Positions 5,762-11,163 of a stretch of DNA of 11,163 bases are shown one piece after another (positions within the stretch are counted from its first letter, which is position 1; every line of letters starts with the position of its first letter). This DNA comes from [Eubacterium] saphenum (lineage in GTDB: Bacteria > Bacillota > Clostridia > Oscillospirales > Ruminococcaceae), in contig SFJQ01000051.1 of the NCBI GenBank assembly GCA_004555855.1, positions 1-11,163 of the forward strand, in the 5' to 3' direction. Both the position numbers and the translations under genes were made by a program. A model generated the notes under the pieces. That model was not told the origin of the DNA. It saw only the letters and a list, made by a program, of their open reading frames with translations, and searched no databases.

Positions 5762-7864
5762 ATGGACGAAAAGAAATTTGATGTGGTTGCTGAATTTGGC
5801 GTTGACGTGTTCAACGAGGAAACAATGCAGCAAAGACTGCCGAAGAATGTGTTCAAGGCGCTGAAAAAGACAATGACCGAGGGCAAGGAGCTGGACAGCT
5901 CGATTGCCGATATCGTGGCAAACGCGATGAAGGACTGGGCTATTGAGAAGGGCGCAACGCACTACACTCACTGGTTCCAGCCGATGACCGGCATCACCGC
6001 CGAGAAGCACGACAGCTTCATCTCCCCGAACGGCGATGGCACGGTTATTATGGAATTCTCGGGCAAGGAGCTTATCAAGGGCGAGCCTGACGCTTCGAGT
6101 TTCCCCTCGGGCGGCATCAGAGCTACCTTCGAGGCGCGCGGCTACACCGCTTGGGACCCCACCTCTTACGCGTTTGTAAAGGGCGGTTCTCTGTACATTC
6201 CCACCGCATTCTATTCATATTCGGGCGAAGCGCTCGACAAGAAAACTCCGCTTTTGCGCTCGATGGACGTTGTATCGGACGCGGCGCTGCGTATTCTGAA
6301 GCTGTTCGGCAACACGACAACAAAGCGCGTTGTTGCAACAGTCGGCGCTGAACAGGAGTACTTCCTTGTAAACAAGGAAACCTACGACCAGAGAAAAGAC
6401 CTGATTTTCACGGGCAGAACGCTTTTCGGCGCTCCCGCACCCAAGGGACAGGAGCTTGACGACCACTATTTCGGCGTCATCAAGGACCGCGTTGCCGAGT
6501 ATATGAAGGATTTGGACGAACGCCTCTGGAAGCTCGGCATCACTTCCAAGACCAAGCACAACGAGGTTGCTCCCGCACAGCACGAAAATGCGCCGATTTT
6601 TGCTCCCGCAAACCTTGCGACCGACCAGAACCAGCTCACTATGGAGCTTATGAAGAAGGTTGCTTTGGAGCACGGTTTGGTTTGCCTGCTTCACGAGAAG
6701 CCTTTCGCGGGAATCAACGGCTCGGGCAAGCACGACAACTGGAGCTTGTCCACAGATGACGGCAAAAATCTGCTTGACCCCGGCAAATCGCCGATGCAGA
6801 ACGCGCAGTTTTTGACCTTCCTTGCGGCGATTATCAAGGCTGTTGACGAATATTCCGACCTGCTCAGACTGTCCGTTGCTTCTCCCGGCAACGACCACCG
6901 TCTTGGTGCAAACGAAGCGCCTCCCGCTATTATCTCGATTTTCCTTGGCGAAGAGCTTCAGGCGGTTGTTGACGCGCTTGTTGAGGGCAAGGAGTACACC
7001 TCGAACGGCAAGCAGATGTTCAACGTCGGCGTTTCCTCTCTGCCCGATTTCCCGAAGGACAGCACCGACAGAAACAGAACTTCTCCGTTCGCGTTCACGG
7101 GCAACAAGTTCGAGTTCAGAATGGTTGGTTCGAACCTCAACATCGCCGGTCCGAACACAATCCTCAACACAATCGTTGCAAATTCGCTCACAGAGTTTGC
7201 CGATGAGCTGGAGAAAGCGGGCGAGGAGAAATTCAACGAAGCGCTCCACGACTTGCTTGTAAAGACGATAACCGAGCACAAGAGAGTTATCTTCAACGGC
7301 AACGGCTACGGCGACGAGTGGCCTGTTGAGGCGGAAAAGCGCGGTTTGCTGAACCTCAAGTCTACTGTTGACGCAATTCCTTGCCTGACTGCTGAGAAGA
7401 ATGTTGCGCTGTTCAAGAAATTCGGCGTTTACAGCGAGGTTGAGCTGCACGCAAGGCAGGAAATCCTCCTTGAAAACTACTCCAAGGTTATCAATATCGA
7501 AGCGCTCACGGCTGCGGATATGGCAAAGACAGAGATTTTGCCCGCTGTTATGAAGTACGGCAAGGAAATCTGCGATATCGCGGCAAGCAAGAAGGCAGTC
7601 GGTATCGAGCCTTCCGTTGAAATGGCGACCGCAAAGAAGGTAAACGACCTCACTGCTGCTTTGAGCGAAAAGGCTGCTGCGCTGTCGGACGCAGTTGTCA
7701 AGGCGCAGGCTGTCGAGGGCGAGGAGCAGAAGGCGCGATTCTATCACGACGAGGTGTTCAGCCTTATGCAGAGCCTTCGCGCTGTTGCAGACGAGCTTGA
7801 AACCATCGTTGGCGAGAAAGACTGGCCGTATCCTACCTACGACGAGCTTTTGTTCAACGTATAA
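5762..7864 (+). CDS. glnA: Glutamine synthetase type III
   Basis: Cytosolic ATP-dependent ligase making glutamine from glutamate and ammonium, the entry point of nitrogen assimilation. At 700 residues it has the size of the GSIII (GlnN) family, not the 440-470 of GSI. Motifs in order: FPSGGIRATFEARGYTAWDP (114-133), metal-binding VGAEQEY (194-200), KHNEVAPAQHE (265-275), HEKPFAGINGSGKHDNWS (311-328, with the ATP/catalytic region) and NDHRLGANEAPPA (377-389). A long C-terminal extension typical of GSIII follows. GGAGG (5748-5752) sits nine bases before ATG 5762. It has its own promoter and an attenuator-like leader and ends in a strong terminator, so it is monocistronic. No regulator such as GlnK or an ANTAR protein is inside the window. 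All key motifs are intact. Confidence 0.97.
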   Translation: MDEKKFDVVAEFGVDVFNEETMQQRLPKNVFKALKKTMTEGKELDSSIADIVANAMKDWAIEKGATHYTHWFQPMTGITAEKHDSFISPNGDGTVIMEFSGKELIKGEPDASSFPSGGIRATFEARGYTAWDPTSYAFVKGGSLYIPTAFYSYSGEALDKKTPLLRSMDVVSDAALRILKLFGNTTTKRVVATVGAEQEYFLVNKETYDQRKDLIFTGRTLFGAPAPKGQELDDHYFGVIKDRVAEYMKDLDERLWKLGITSKTKHNEVAPAQHENAPIFAPANLATDQNQLTMELMKKVALEHGLVCLLHEKPFAGINGSGKHDNWSLSTDDGKNLLDPGKSPMQNAQFLTFLAAIIKAVDEYSDLLRLSVASPGNDHRLGANEAPPAIISIFLGEELQAVVDALVEGKEYTSNGKQMFNVGVSSLPDFPKDSTDRNRTSPFAFTGNKFEFRMVGSNLNIAGPNTILNTIVANSLTEFADELEKAGEEKFNEALHDLLVKTITEHKRVIFNGNGYGDEWPVEAEKRGLLNLKSTVDAIPCLTAEKNVALFKKFGVYSEVELHARQEILLENYSKVINIEALTAADMAKTEILPAVMKYGKEICDIAASKKAVGIEPSVEMATAKKVNDLTAALSEKAAALSDAVVKAQAVEGEEQKARFYHDEVFSLMQSLRAVADELETIVGEKDWPYPTYDELLFNV

Positions 7865-7942
7865 AATACAAAAATGCTCGTTCTCGGAGAATGGCTTCGG
7901 TCTTTTTCCGATAACAATAAATTCCCGCTCCCTTTTCTTTTC

Positions 7943-7969
7943 GGGCTGCTTCGGCAGCCCATTTTTTTT
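7943..7969 (+). terminator. Intrinsic terminator of glnA
   Basis: GGGCTGC (7943-7949), TTCG tetraloop, GCAGCCC (7954-7960), one A, then eight T. Upstream, TCGGAGAA and TTTTCCGA (about 7884-7914) form a weaker, less certain stem. Confidence 0.95.
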
Positions 7970-7978
7970 GGAAATCTG

Positions 7979-8007
7979 TTGAAAAACGCGGAAAAATGTG
8001 CTATAAT
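7979..8007 (+). promoter_or_regulatory. Sigma-A promoter of the ATP-grasp gene
   Basis: TTGAAA (7979-7984), 17-base spacer, perfect TATAAT (8002-8007) preceded by TGTGC, an extended -10. It begins ten bases after the glnA terminator T-run. The ATG at 8038 is preceded by AAAGGAG (8024-8030). Confidence 0.85.
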
Positions 8008-8037
8008 AGATAGGTATTATACAAAAGGAGTGCAAAA

Positions 8038-9057
8038 ATGGGAAAACTCAAAACATTTCTCCGCAGACTCGGCGGCGGCAGCTTCAAGCGAATGTTCAGG
8101 CAGATTGACCTTATTCACAAGGAAACGGGAAAAAACCGCTTTGTGATGTTTTTTGATATGATTTGGTGCATTTTCAGATACTCGGTCGGGTATCTCGATT
8201 ATCACGTTTTCGGATTTGCGCTGATTAAGGGCAAAAAGCGCAGGACGTTTATGACAATGAACGACAACCTGAAGATTTCTCACGCGCTTAACAGCAAGGA
8301 GTATTTTCACTTTTTCGATGATAAGCTTGAGTTTGACGAGAAGTTTTCTGAGTACATCGGCAGAGATTTTATTGACGTGAGGACAGCGGGAGTTGACGGC
8401 TTGAAAAAGTTCTGCGAGGGCAAATCCTGCTTCTTCGCAAAGCCCTTGAACGCTTTCGGCGGAAGCGGAATTACCCGCGAAGCTGTTGACGGGAACACGG
8501 ATTTTGCGGCGCTTTATGACAGGCTGATGAAAAACGGGCAGTATCTCGCGGAGGAAGCTATCGTTCAGAACGAGAAGATGAACGAGCTTTCGCCGAGTTC
8601 TATCAACACAATCCGAATGGTAACGCTGAATTTCAACGGAAAAACGCATTTTATGTACGCGCTTGTGCGAATGAGCAATGGCACGGAGGTTGTCGATAAT
8701 ATTTGCAGCGGCGGTATGTACACGGCGGTCGGCGCGGACGGCGTTATCAGGAAACCCGCGTGGTGCGACGCAACAAGCGTTTACTACGACGCGCACCCTT
8801 TCTCCAAAACCGTGTTCAACGGTTTCAAGATACCGCTGTTTAACGAGGCGGTCGAGATGTGCAAAAAGGCAGCCGAGGTTATCCCGCAGGTCGGCTACAT
8901 AGGCTGGGACGTCGCCATAACTCCCGACAGACCCGTGCTGGTCGAGGGCAACACGCTCCCGAGCTATGATATGGTTCAGAATTACGGTCATCTCGAGGAG
9001 AAAACCGGCATAAAACCGCGGTTTGAGGAGATTGTCGGAAAGGACTTTTTCAAGTGA
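8038..9057 (+). CDS. ATP-grasp protein, resembling the sugar-transfer-associated group (PF14397-like)
   Basis: 339 residues, no signal peptide. The N-terminal 60 residues are basic and aromatic (MFFDMIWCIFRY), perhaps a membrane-associating or protein-contact helix. ATP-grasp features are visible in order: FFAKP (132-136) and the glycine-rich GGSGI (141-145) for ATP, NTIRMVT (190-196), NICSGGMY (221-228), and the closing GWDVAI (289-294) with VEGN (302-305) supplying the acidic and Asn metal ligands. These fit the sugar-transfer-associated ATP-grasp family, whose members usually lie in capsule or exopolysaccharide clusters and make amide or peptide-type bonds. No glycosyltransferase neighbours occur here, so the substrate is unknown. 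The gene has its own promoter and is followed after 52 bases by eno, with which it may be cotranscribed. The fold is fairly sure; the reaction is not. Confidence 0.8.
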   Translation: MGKLKTFLRRLGGGSFKRMFRQIDLIHKETGKNRFVMFFDMIWCIFRYSVGYLDYHVFGFALIKGKKRRTFMTMNDNLKISHALNSKEYFHFFDDKLEFDEKFSEYIGRDFIDVRTAGVDGLKKFCEGKSCFFAKPLNAFGGSGITREAVDGNTDFAALYDRLMKNGQYLAEEAIVQNEKMNELSPSSINTIRMVTLNFNGKTHFMYALVRMSNGTEVVDNICSGGMYTAVGADGVIRKPAWCDATSVYYDAHPFSKTVFNGFKIPLFNEAVEMCKKAAEVIPQVGYIGWDVAITPDRPVLVEGNTLPSYDMVQNYGHLEEKTGIKPRFEEIVGKDFFK

Positions 9058-9066
9058 ATAAAATTA

Positions 9067-9109
9067 CTCCCGTGAGTTAAACTACTAAAAAACTTTCGGG
9101 AGGATTTTT
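9067..9109 (+). promoter_or_regulatory. Hairpin covering the eno ribosome binding site (possible terminator)
   Basis: CTCCCG (9067-9072) pairs fully with CGGGAG (9097-9102). After a T-T mismatch, GAGTT (9074-9078) pairs with AACTT (9091-9095), one G-U. The loop has 12 bases. The 3' arm contains the eno Shine-Dalgarno GGGAGG (9098-9103), and TTTTT (9105-9109) follows directly up to the ATG. The element therefore can hide the ribosome binding site and has the outline of an intrinsic terminator. No promoter was seen in the 52-base gap. Confidence 0.65.
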
Positions 9110-10408
9110 ATGTATTATTCAACATCGATTGAAAAGGTTATCGGCAGGGAAATTCTCGACTCGCGCGGCAACCCCACGGTAGAAGCCGAGGTTCATCTCG
9201 CGGACGGCACGGTTGCTTTCGGGGCAGCGCCGAGCGGTGCTTCAACGGGCAAATTCGAGGCGCTCGAGCTGCGCGATAACGACAAGAACCGTTATAACAC
9301 AAAAGGCGCGTCAAAGGCTGCCGCAAACATCAGCGAAGCGCTTAACAAAGCGGTTTGCGGGCTGGACAGCGCCGATACCTACGCTGTTGACGAGGCGATG
9401 AAAAGAGAGGACGGGACAGCCGATAAGTCAAATCTCGGCGCAAACGCAATTCTCGCAACTTCAATCGCTTGTGCAAGAGCCGCGGCGTATTCGCTCGGGC
9501 TGCCGCTTTACCGCTTTCTCGGAGGCGTTTCGGGGAACACGCTGCCGGTGCCGATGATGAACATTCTGAACGGCGGCGCGCACGCGGCAAATACCGTGGA
9601 CGTGCAGGAGTTTATGATAATGCCGGTCGGCGCGTGTTGTTTCAAGGAGGCGCTGAGACAGTGTTCCGAGGTATTTCACGCGCTTGCGGCAATCCTCAAG
9701 TCGCGCGGCTTGACGACGTCGGTTGGCGATGAAGGCGGATTTGCGCCCGATTTGGCGAGCGATGAGGAAACGATTGAGGTTATTCTGGACGCCGTGGAAA
9801 AGGCGGGATACAAGCCCGAGAAGGACTTTATGCTGGCGATGGACGCCGCCGCAAGCGAGTGGAAGGGCGATGTCAAGGGCGAGTACGTTCTCCCGAAAGC
9901 AAAGACGAAATTCACGTCAATGGAGCTTATCTCGCACTGGGAAAATCTGGTGAACAAGTACCCGATTATCTCAATTGAGGACGCGCTTGACGAAGAGGAT
10001 TGGGAAGGCTGGCAGGTGCTCACAAAACGGCTCGGGGAGCGCGTTCAGCTTGTCGGCGACGACCTTTTCGTCACCAACACCGAGCGTATCAAAAAGGGAA
10101 TTTCTCTCGGCGCGGGGAACTCGGTTTTGATTAAGCTGAACCAAATCGGCACGGTTTCGGAAACGGTTGAAGCGATAAAAATGGCGCACAAAGCGCATTA
10201 CACCGCGATTTCCTCGCACCGCTCGGGTGAAACCGCCGACACGACAATCGCCGACCTCGCCGTTGCGCTCAACACTTGCCAGATAAAAACGGGCGCGCCG
10301 TCCCGCTCGGAGCGCGTCGAGAAGTACAACCGCTTGCTCAGAATTGAAGAGGAGCTGGGAAAATCCGCGAAATACCCGCAGATGTCGGCGTTTAATGTGA
10401 TGAGATAA
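9110..10408 (+). CDS. eno: Enolase (phosphopyruvate hydratase)
   Basis: Converts 2-phosphoglycerate to phosphoenolpyruvate in glycolysis; 432 residues, normal length. N-terminal EILDSRGNPTVE (14-25) and PSGASTGKFEALELRD (41-56) form the substrate loop. By alignment from memory with E. coli enolase, catalytic Glu208 (VGDEGGF), Lys342 (LIKLNQIGT), His370 (SHRSGE) and Lys393 (KTGAPSRSER) are present. So are the Mg ligands Asp244 (AMDAA), Glu290 (SIEDALDEEDWEGW) and Asp317 (GDD). Two departures from the commonest forms are HAAN for HADN (158-161) and GETAD for GETED (373-377); neither removes a known ligand. GGGAGG lies six bases before ATG 9110 within a hairpin. The upstream neighbour is the ATP-grasp gene. 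A terminator follows at once. Confidence 0.97.
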   Translation: MYYSTSIEKVIGREILDSRGNPTVEAEVHLADGTVAFGAAPSGASTGKFEALELRDNDKNRYNTKGASKAAANISEALNKAVCGLDSADTYAVDEAMKREDGTADKSNLGANAILATSIACARAAAYSLGLPLYRFLGGVSGNTLPVPMMNILNGGAHAANTVDVQEFMIMPVGACCFKEALRQCSEVFHALAAILKSRGLTTSVGDEGGFAPDLASDEETIEVILDAVEKAGYKPEKDFMLAMDAAASEWKGDVKGEYVLPKAKTKFTSMELISHWENLVNKYPIISIEDALDEEDWEGWQVLTKRLGERVQLVGDDLFVTNTERIKKGISLGAGNSVLIKLNQIGTVSETVEAIKMAHKAHYTAISSHRSGETADTTIADLAVALNTCQIKTGAPSRSERVEKYNRLLRIEEELGKSAKYPQMSAFNVMR

Positions 10409-10415
10409 GAAAAAT

Positions 10416-10441
10416 GTCCGTGAGAAATCGCGGACTTTTTT
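10416..10441 (+). terminator. Intrinsic terminator of eno
   Basis: GTCCGTG (10416-10422), loop AGAAAT, CGCGGAC (10429-10435), seven pairs with one G-U, then six T. Confidence 0.88.
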
Positions 10442-10451
10442 GTAAAAGCCC

Positions 10452-10480
10452 TTGACAAAACGGCGAAAATGTGGTAAAAT
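10452..10480 (+). promoter_or_regulatory. Sigma-A promoter of tRNA-Ser
   Basis: TTGACA (10452-10457), 17-base spacer, TAAAAT (10475-10480) preceded by TGTGG, an extended -10. It lies between the eno terminator and the tRNA. Confidence 0.85.
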
Positions 10481-10495
10481 GTTATGGTTAGATAT

Positions 10496-10584
10496 GGAGA
10501 GGTATCGAAGTGGTCATAACGAGGCGGTCTTGAAAACCGTTTGGGAGCAATCCCACAAGGGTTCGAATCCCTTCCTCTCCGCCA
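10496..10584 (+). tRNA. tRNA-Ser (anticodon UGA)
   Basis: Acceptor stem GGAGAGG (10496-10502) pairs with CCTCTCC (10574-10580), discriminator G, CCA encoded (10582-10584). Anticodon stem GCGGT/ACCGT encloses CTTGAAA, giving anticodon TGA at 10531-10533. The long variable arm TGGGA-GCAA-TCCCA marks a class II tRNA, and the T arm is AAGGG-TTCGAAT-CCCTT. With UGA the tRNA reads UCN serine codons, mainly UCA. It has its own promoter and terminator, and an integrase remnant follows, which makes it a candidate integration site. Confidence 0.97.
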
Positions 10585-10591
10585 TAAAGCT

Positions 10592-10627
10592 AAAGAACCG
10601 CATTGTAGTACGGTTCTTTCTTTTTTT
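10592..10627 (+). terminator. Terminator of tRNA-Ser
   Basis: AAAGAACCG (10592-10600), ten-base loop, CGGTTCTTT (10611-10619), nine perfect pairs, then C and seven T. Confidence 0.92.
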
Positions 10628-10648
10628 ATCCCCGAAAAATCCCCGAAA
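10628..10648. repeat. Tandem direct repeat between tRNA and integrase remnant
   Basis: ATCCCCGAAA occurs at 10628-10637 and again at 10639-10648, separated by one A (period 11). It lies 14 bases from the stop codon of the integrase remnant. Repeated short sites next to an integrase are often arm-type recombinase or excisionase sites, but with two copies this is only suggestive. Confidence 0.5.
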
Positions 10649-10661
10649 TTATTGAAAAAAA

Positions 10662-10862
10662 TTAGTCGGGAACTATTCGGTTGAGGATTTCAACGGCGCG
10701 TTCTTCCTCGCGGGGGTAGAGGTGACTGTAAGTGTTCCACGTCATCTGCACGTCCGAGTGACCGAGCCGACGCGCGATTTCTTGGATATTTATGCCCTCG
10801 TTCACGAGCAGGGAAGCGTGCGTGTGCCCGTATGGTATAATTACGACAAACGGATAAATGCC
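10662..10862 (-). pseudogene. C-terminal remnant of a tyrosine recombinase (phage/ICE integrase)
   Basis: The minus-strand frame has 66 sense codons before a TAA at 10664-10662. It reads GHTHASLLVNEGINIQEIAR, then RLGHSDVQMTWNTYSHLYP, the end of a tyrosine recombinase. Visible are the box II His-x-x region, the LGH motif and the catalytic Tyr in NTYSHLY. The usual LRHTHAS is replaced by PYGHTHAS, so the second catalytic Arg is lost at the break. An in-frame TAA (10863-10865) closes the frame upstream and no ATG is present. The N-terminal three quarters, including the first catalytic Arg, are missing, so the gene is dead. Integrase homology stops near 10835; beyond it the DNA is AT-rich and unrelated. 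Position and orientation beside a tRNA fit a decayed integrated element. Confidence 0.8.
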
Positions 10863-11061
10863 TTATATATCAAGGTTTCCGAGAGTTTGCCGTAATTTTT
10901 CAATTCTTTTTCCACTTTGAATTTTTCGGTAAAAAACTGCCAAAAAATGGGGGTGTTACATTAACGACAAAAAAACAGGCTTTTTTGAGCCAAAATATAC
11001 CAAATCAGCATACACGCTTTGCGCTTGTTTGCTGATTTAGTGCGCTAAAAAATAAACAGGC
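10863..11061. other. AT-rich stretch without recognisable gene, hairpins present
   Basis: No assignable protein. GGCT-TTTTTG-AGCC forms a small hairpin at about 10978-10991. A stronger one is AAATCAGCA (11002-11010) with TGCTGATTT (11030-11038). TTTAG and CTAAA around TGCG (about 11035-11049) make a further palindrome. A 39-codon minus frame with no clear start (10841-10960) overlaps part of it. Base composition is clearly lower in GC than the integrase remnant next to it. Confidence 0.5.
11002..11038 (+). repeat. Inverted repeat, 9-bp perfect stem
   Basis: AAATCAGCA (11002-11010) and TGCTGATTT (11030-11038) are exact complements. Within the 19-base interior ACACGC (11012-11017) can pair with GCG and TGT (11021-11029, CT bulged), giving an extended imperfect hairpin. 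There is no T-run after it. It may be a protein binding site, a transfer-origin-like repeat or part of the leader RNA of the gene starting at 11161. Confidence 0.6.
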
Positions 11062-11067
11062 AAATTC

Positions 11068-11102
11068 GGCGTATCTTCTTTATGGAGGTACGCCCTTTTT
11101 TT
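11068..11102 (+). terminator. Leader terminator upstream of the gene at 11161
   Basis: GGCGTATCTTC (11068-11078), loop TTTAT, GGAGGTACGCC (11084-11094): eleven pairs with two G-U, then C and seven T. A second inverted repeat, AAATTCGG (11062-11069) with CCGAATTT (11107-11114), shares bases 11068-11069 and can compete with the base of this stem. Its place in front of a start codon with a strong ribosome binding site suggests attenuation rather than the end of a gene. Confidence 0.8.
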
Positions 11103-11159
11103 ATGCCCGAATTTAATATACAGGAGAATAACAATACCACACCAACAGGAGGACACTAA
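11103..11159 (+). CDS. Possible 18-codon leader peptide
   Basis: ATG 11103 opens MPEFNIQENNNTTPTGGH and stops at TAA 11157-11159, one base before the next ATG. The only nearby Shine-Dalgarno (GGAGG, 11084-11088) is 14 bases upstream and inside the terminator 3' arm, so initiation would be weak or structure-dependent. The last codons contain the AGGAGG used by the next gene. No similarity is claimed. It could be a true coupled leader peptide or an accidental short frame. Confidence 0.35.
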   Translation: MPEFNIQENNNTTPTGGH

Positions 11160-11160
11160 A

Positions 11161-11163
11161 ATG
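11161..11163 (+). CDS. Start codon of the next gene (body outside window)
   Basis: The window ends on ATG preceded by AGGAGG (11147-11152) with an ideal eight-base spacing. Only the start codon is visible, so no product can be named. Confidence 0.6.

Noticed and set aside
6215..8035. Long open frame (606 codons) on the minus strand opposite glnA
   Set aside because: Antisense shadow of glnA with no recognisable domain; it would begin inside the ATP-grasp promoter region and cross the glnA terminator.
10452..10655. Plus-strand 67-codon frame
   Set aside because: It runs through the tRNA-Ser gene and its terminator, so it is not a protein gene.
10833..10841. TGGTATAAT as an outward promoter for the gene at 11161
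   Set aside because: The extended -10 is good, but no acceptable -35 lies 16-18 bases upstream and the match falls inside the integrase remnant. It remains possible but unsupported.
1..11163. CRISPR array, rRNA or complete insertion sequence
   Set aside because: No regularly spaced repeats, no rRNA-like stretches and no transposase or paired terminal repeats were seen on either strand.

Overview
The window reads as chromosomal DNA of a Gram-positive anaerobe, most likely a clostridial (Oscillospiraceae/Ruminococcus-like) bacterium. Three things support this: the hrcA-grpE-dnaK-dnaJ gene order under a perfect CIRCE operator, a DnaK lacking the N-terminal insertion of Gram-negative homologues, and a large type III glutamine synthetase. 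The placement is inference from protein families, not from a database search.

Layout. Positions 1-407 (minus) hold the start of a radical SAM protein of the spore-photolyase-like (SplB/COG1533) group, with its own near-consensus promoter. A divergent sigma-A promoter and CIRCE lead into the heat-shock operon hrcA-grpE-dnaK-dnaJ (about 687-5436). It carries hairpins in the grpE-dnaK and dnaK-dnaJ gaps and ends in an intrinsic terminator. A 325-base gap follows, holding a promoter and a leader with a full intrinsic terminator before glnA type III (5762-7864); this leader looks like a transcription attenuator. After a strong terminator comes a monocistronic-looking promoter, an ATP-grasp protein of unknown substrate (8038-9057) and enolase (9110-10408). 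The eno ribosome binding site lies inside a terminator-like hairpin in the 52-base gap.

The last 750 bases differ. A tRNA-Ser(UGA) with promoter and terminator is followed by a minus-strand C-terminal remnant of a tyrosine recombinase, which suggests an old integration at the tRNA. Then come about 300 bases of AT-rich, hairpin-rich DNA ending in a terminator, an 18-codon reading frame and the start codon of the next gene at 11161. That end looks like the regulated leader of an accessory or mobile-element gene.

Functionally, the core of the window is housekeeping: protein folding, nitrogen assimilation and glycolysis. The unusual signals are mostly in RNA: a glnA attenuator with an ANTAR-like hexaloop, sequestration of the eno ribosome binding site, and the leader at the right edge.
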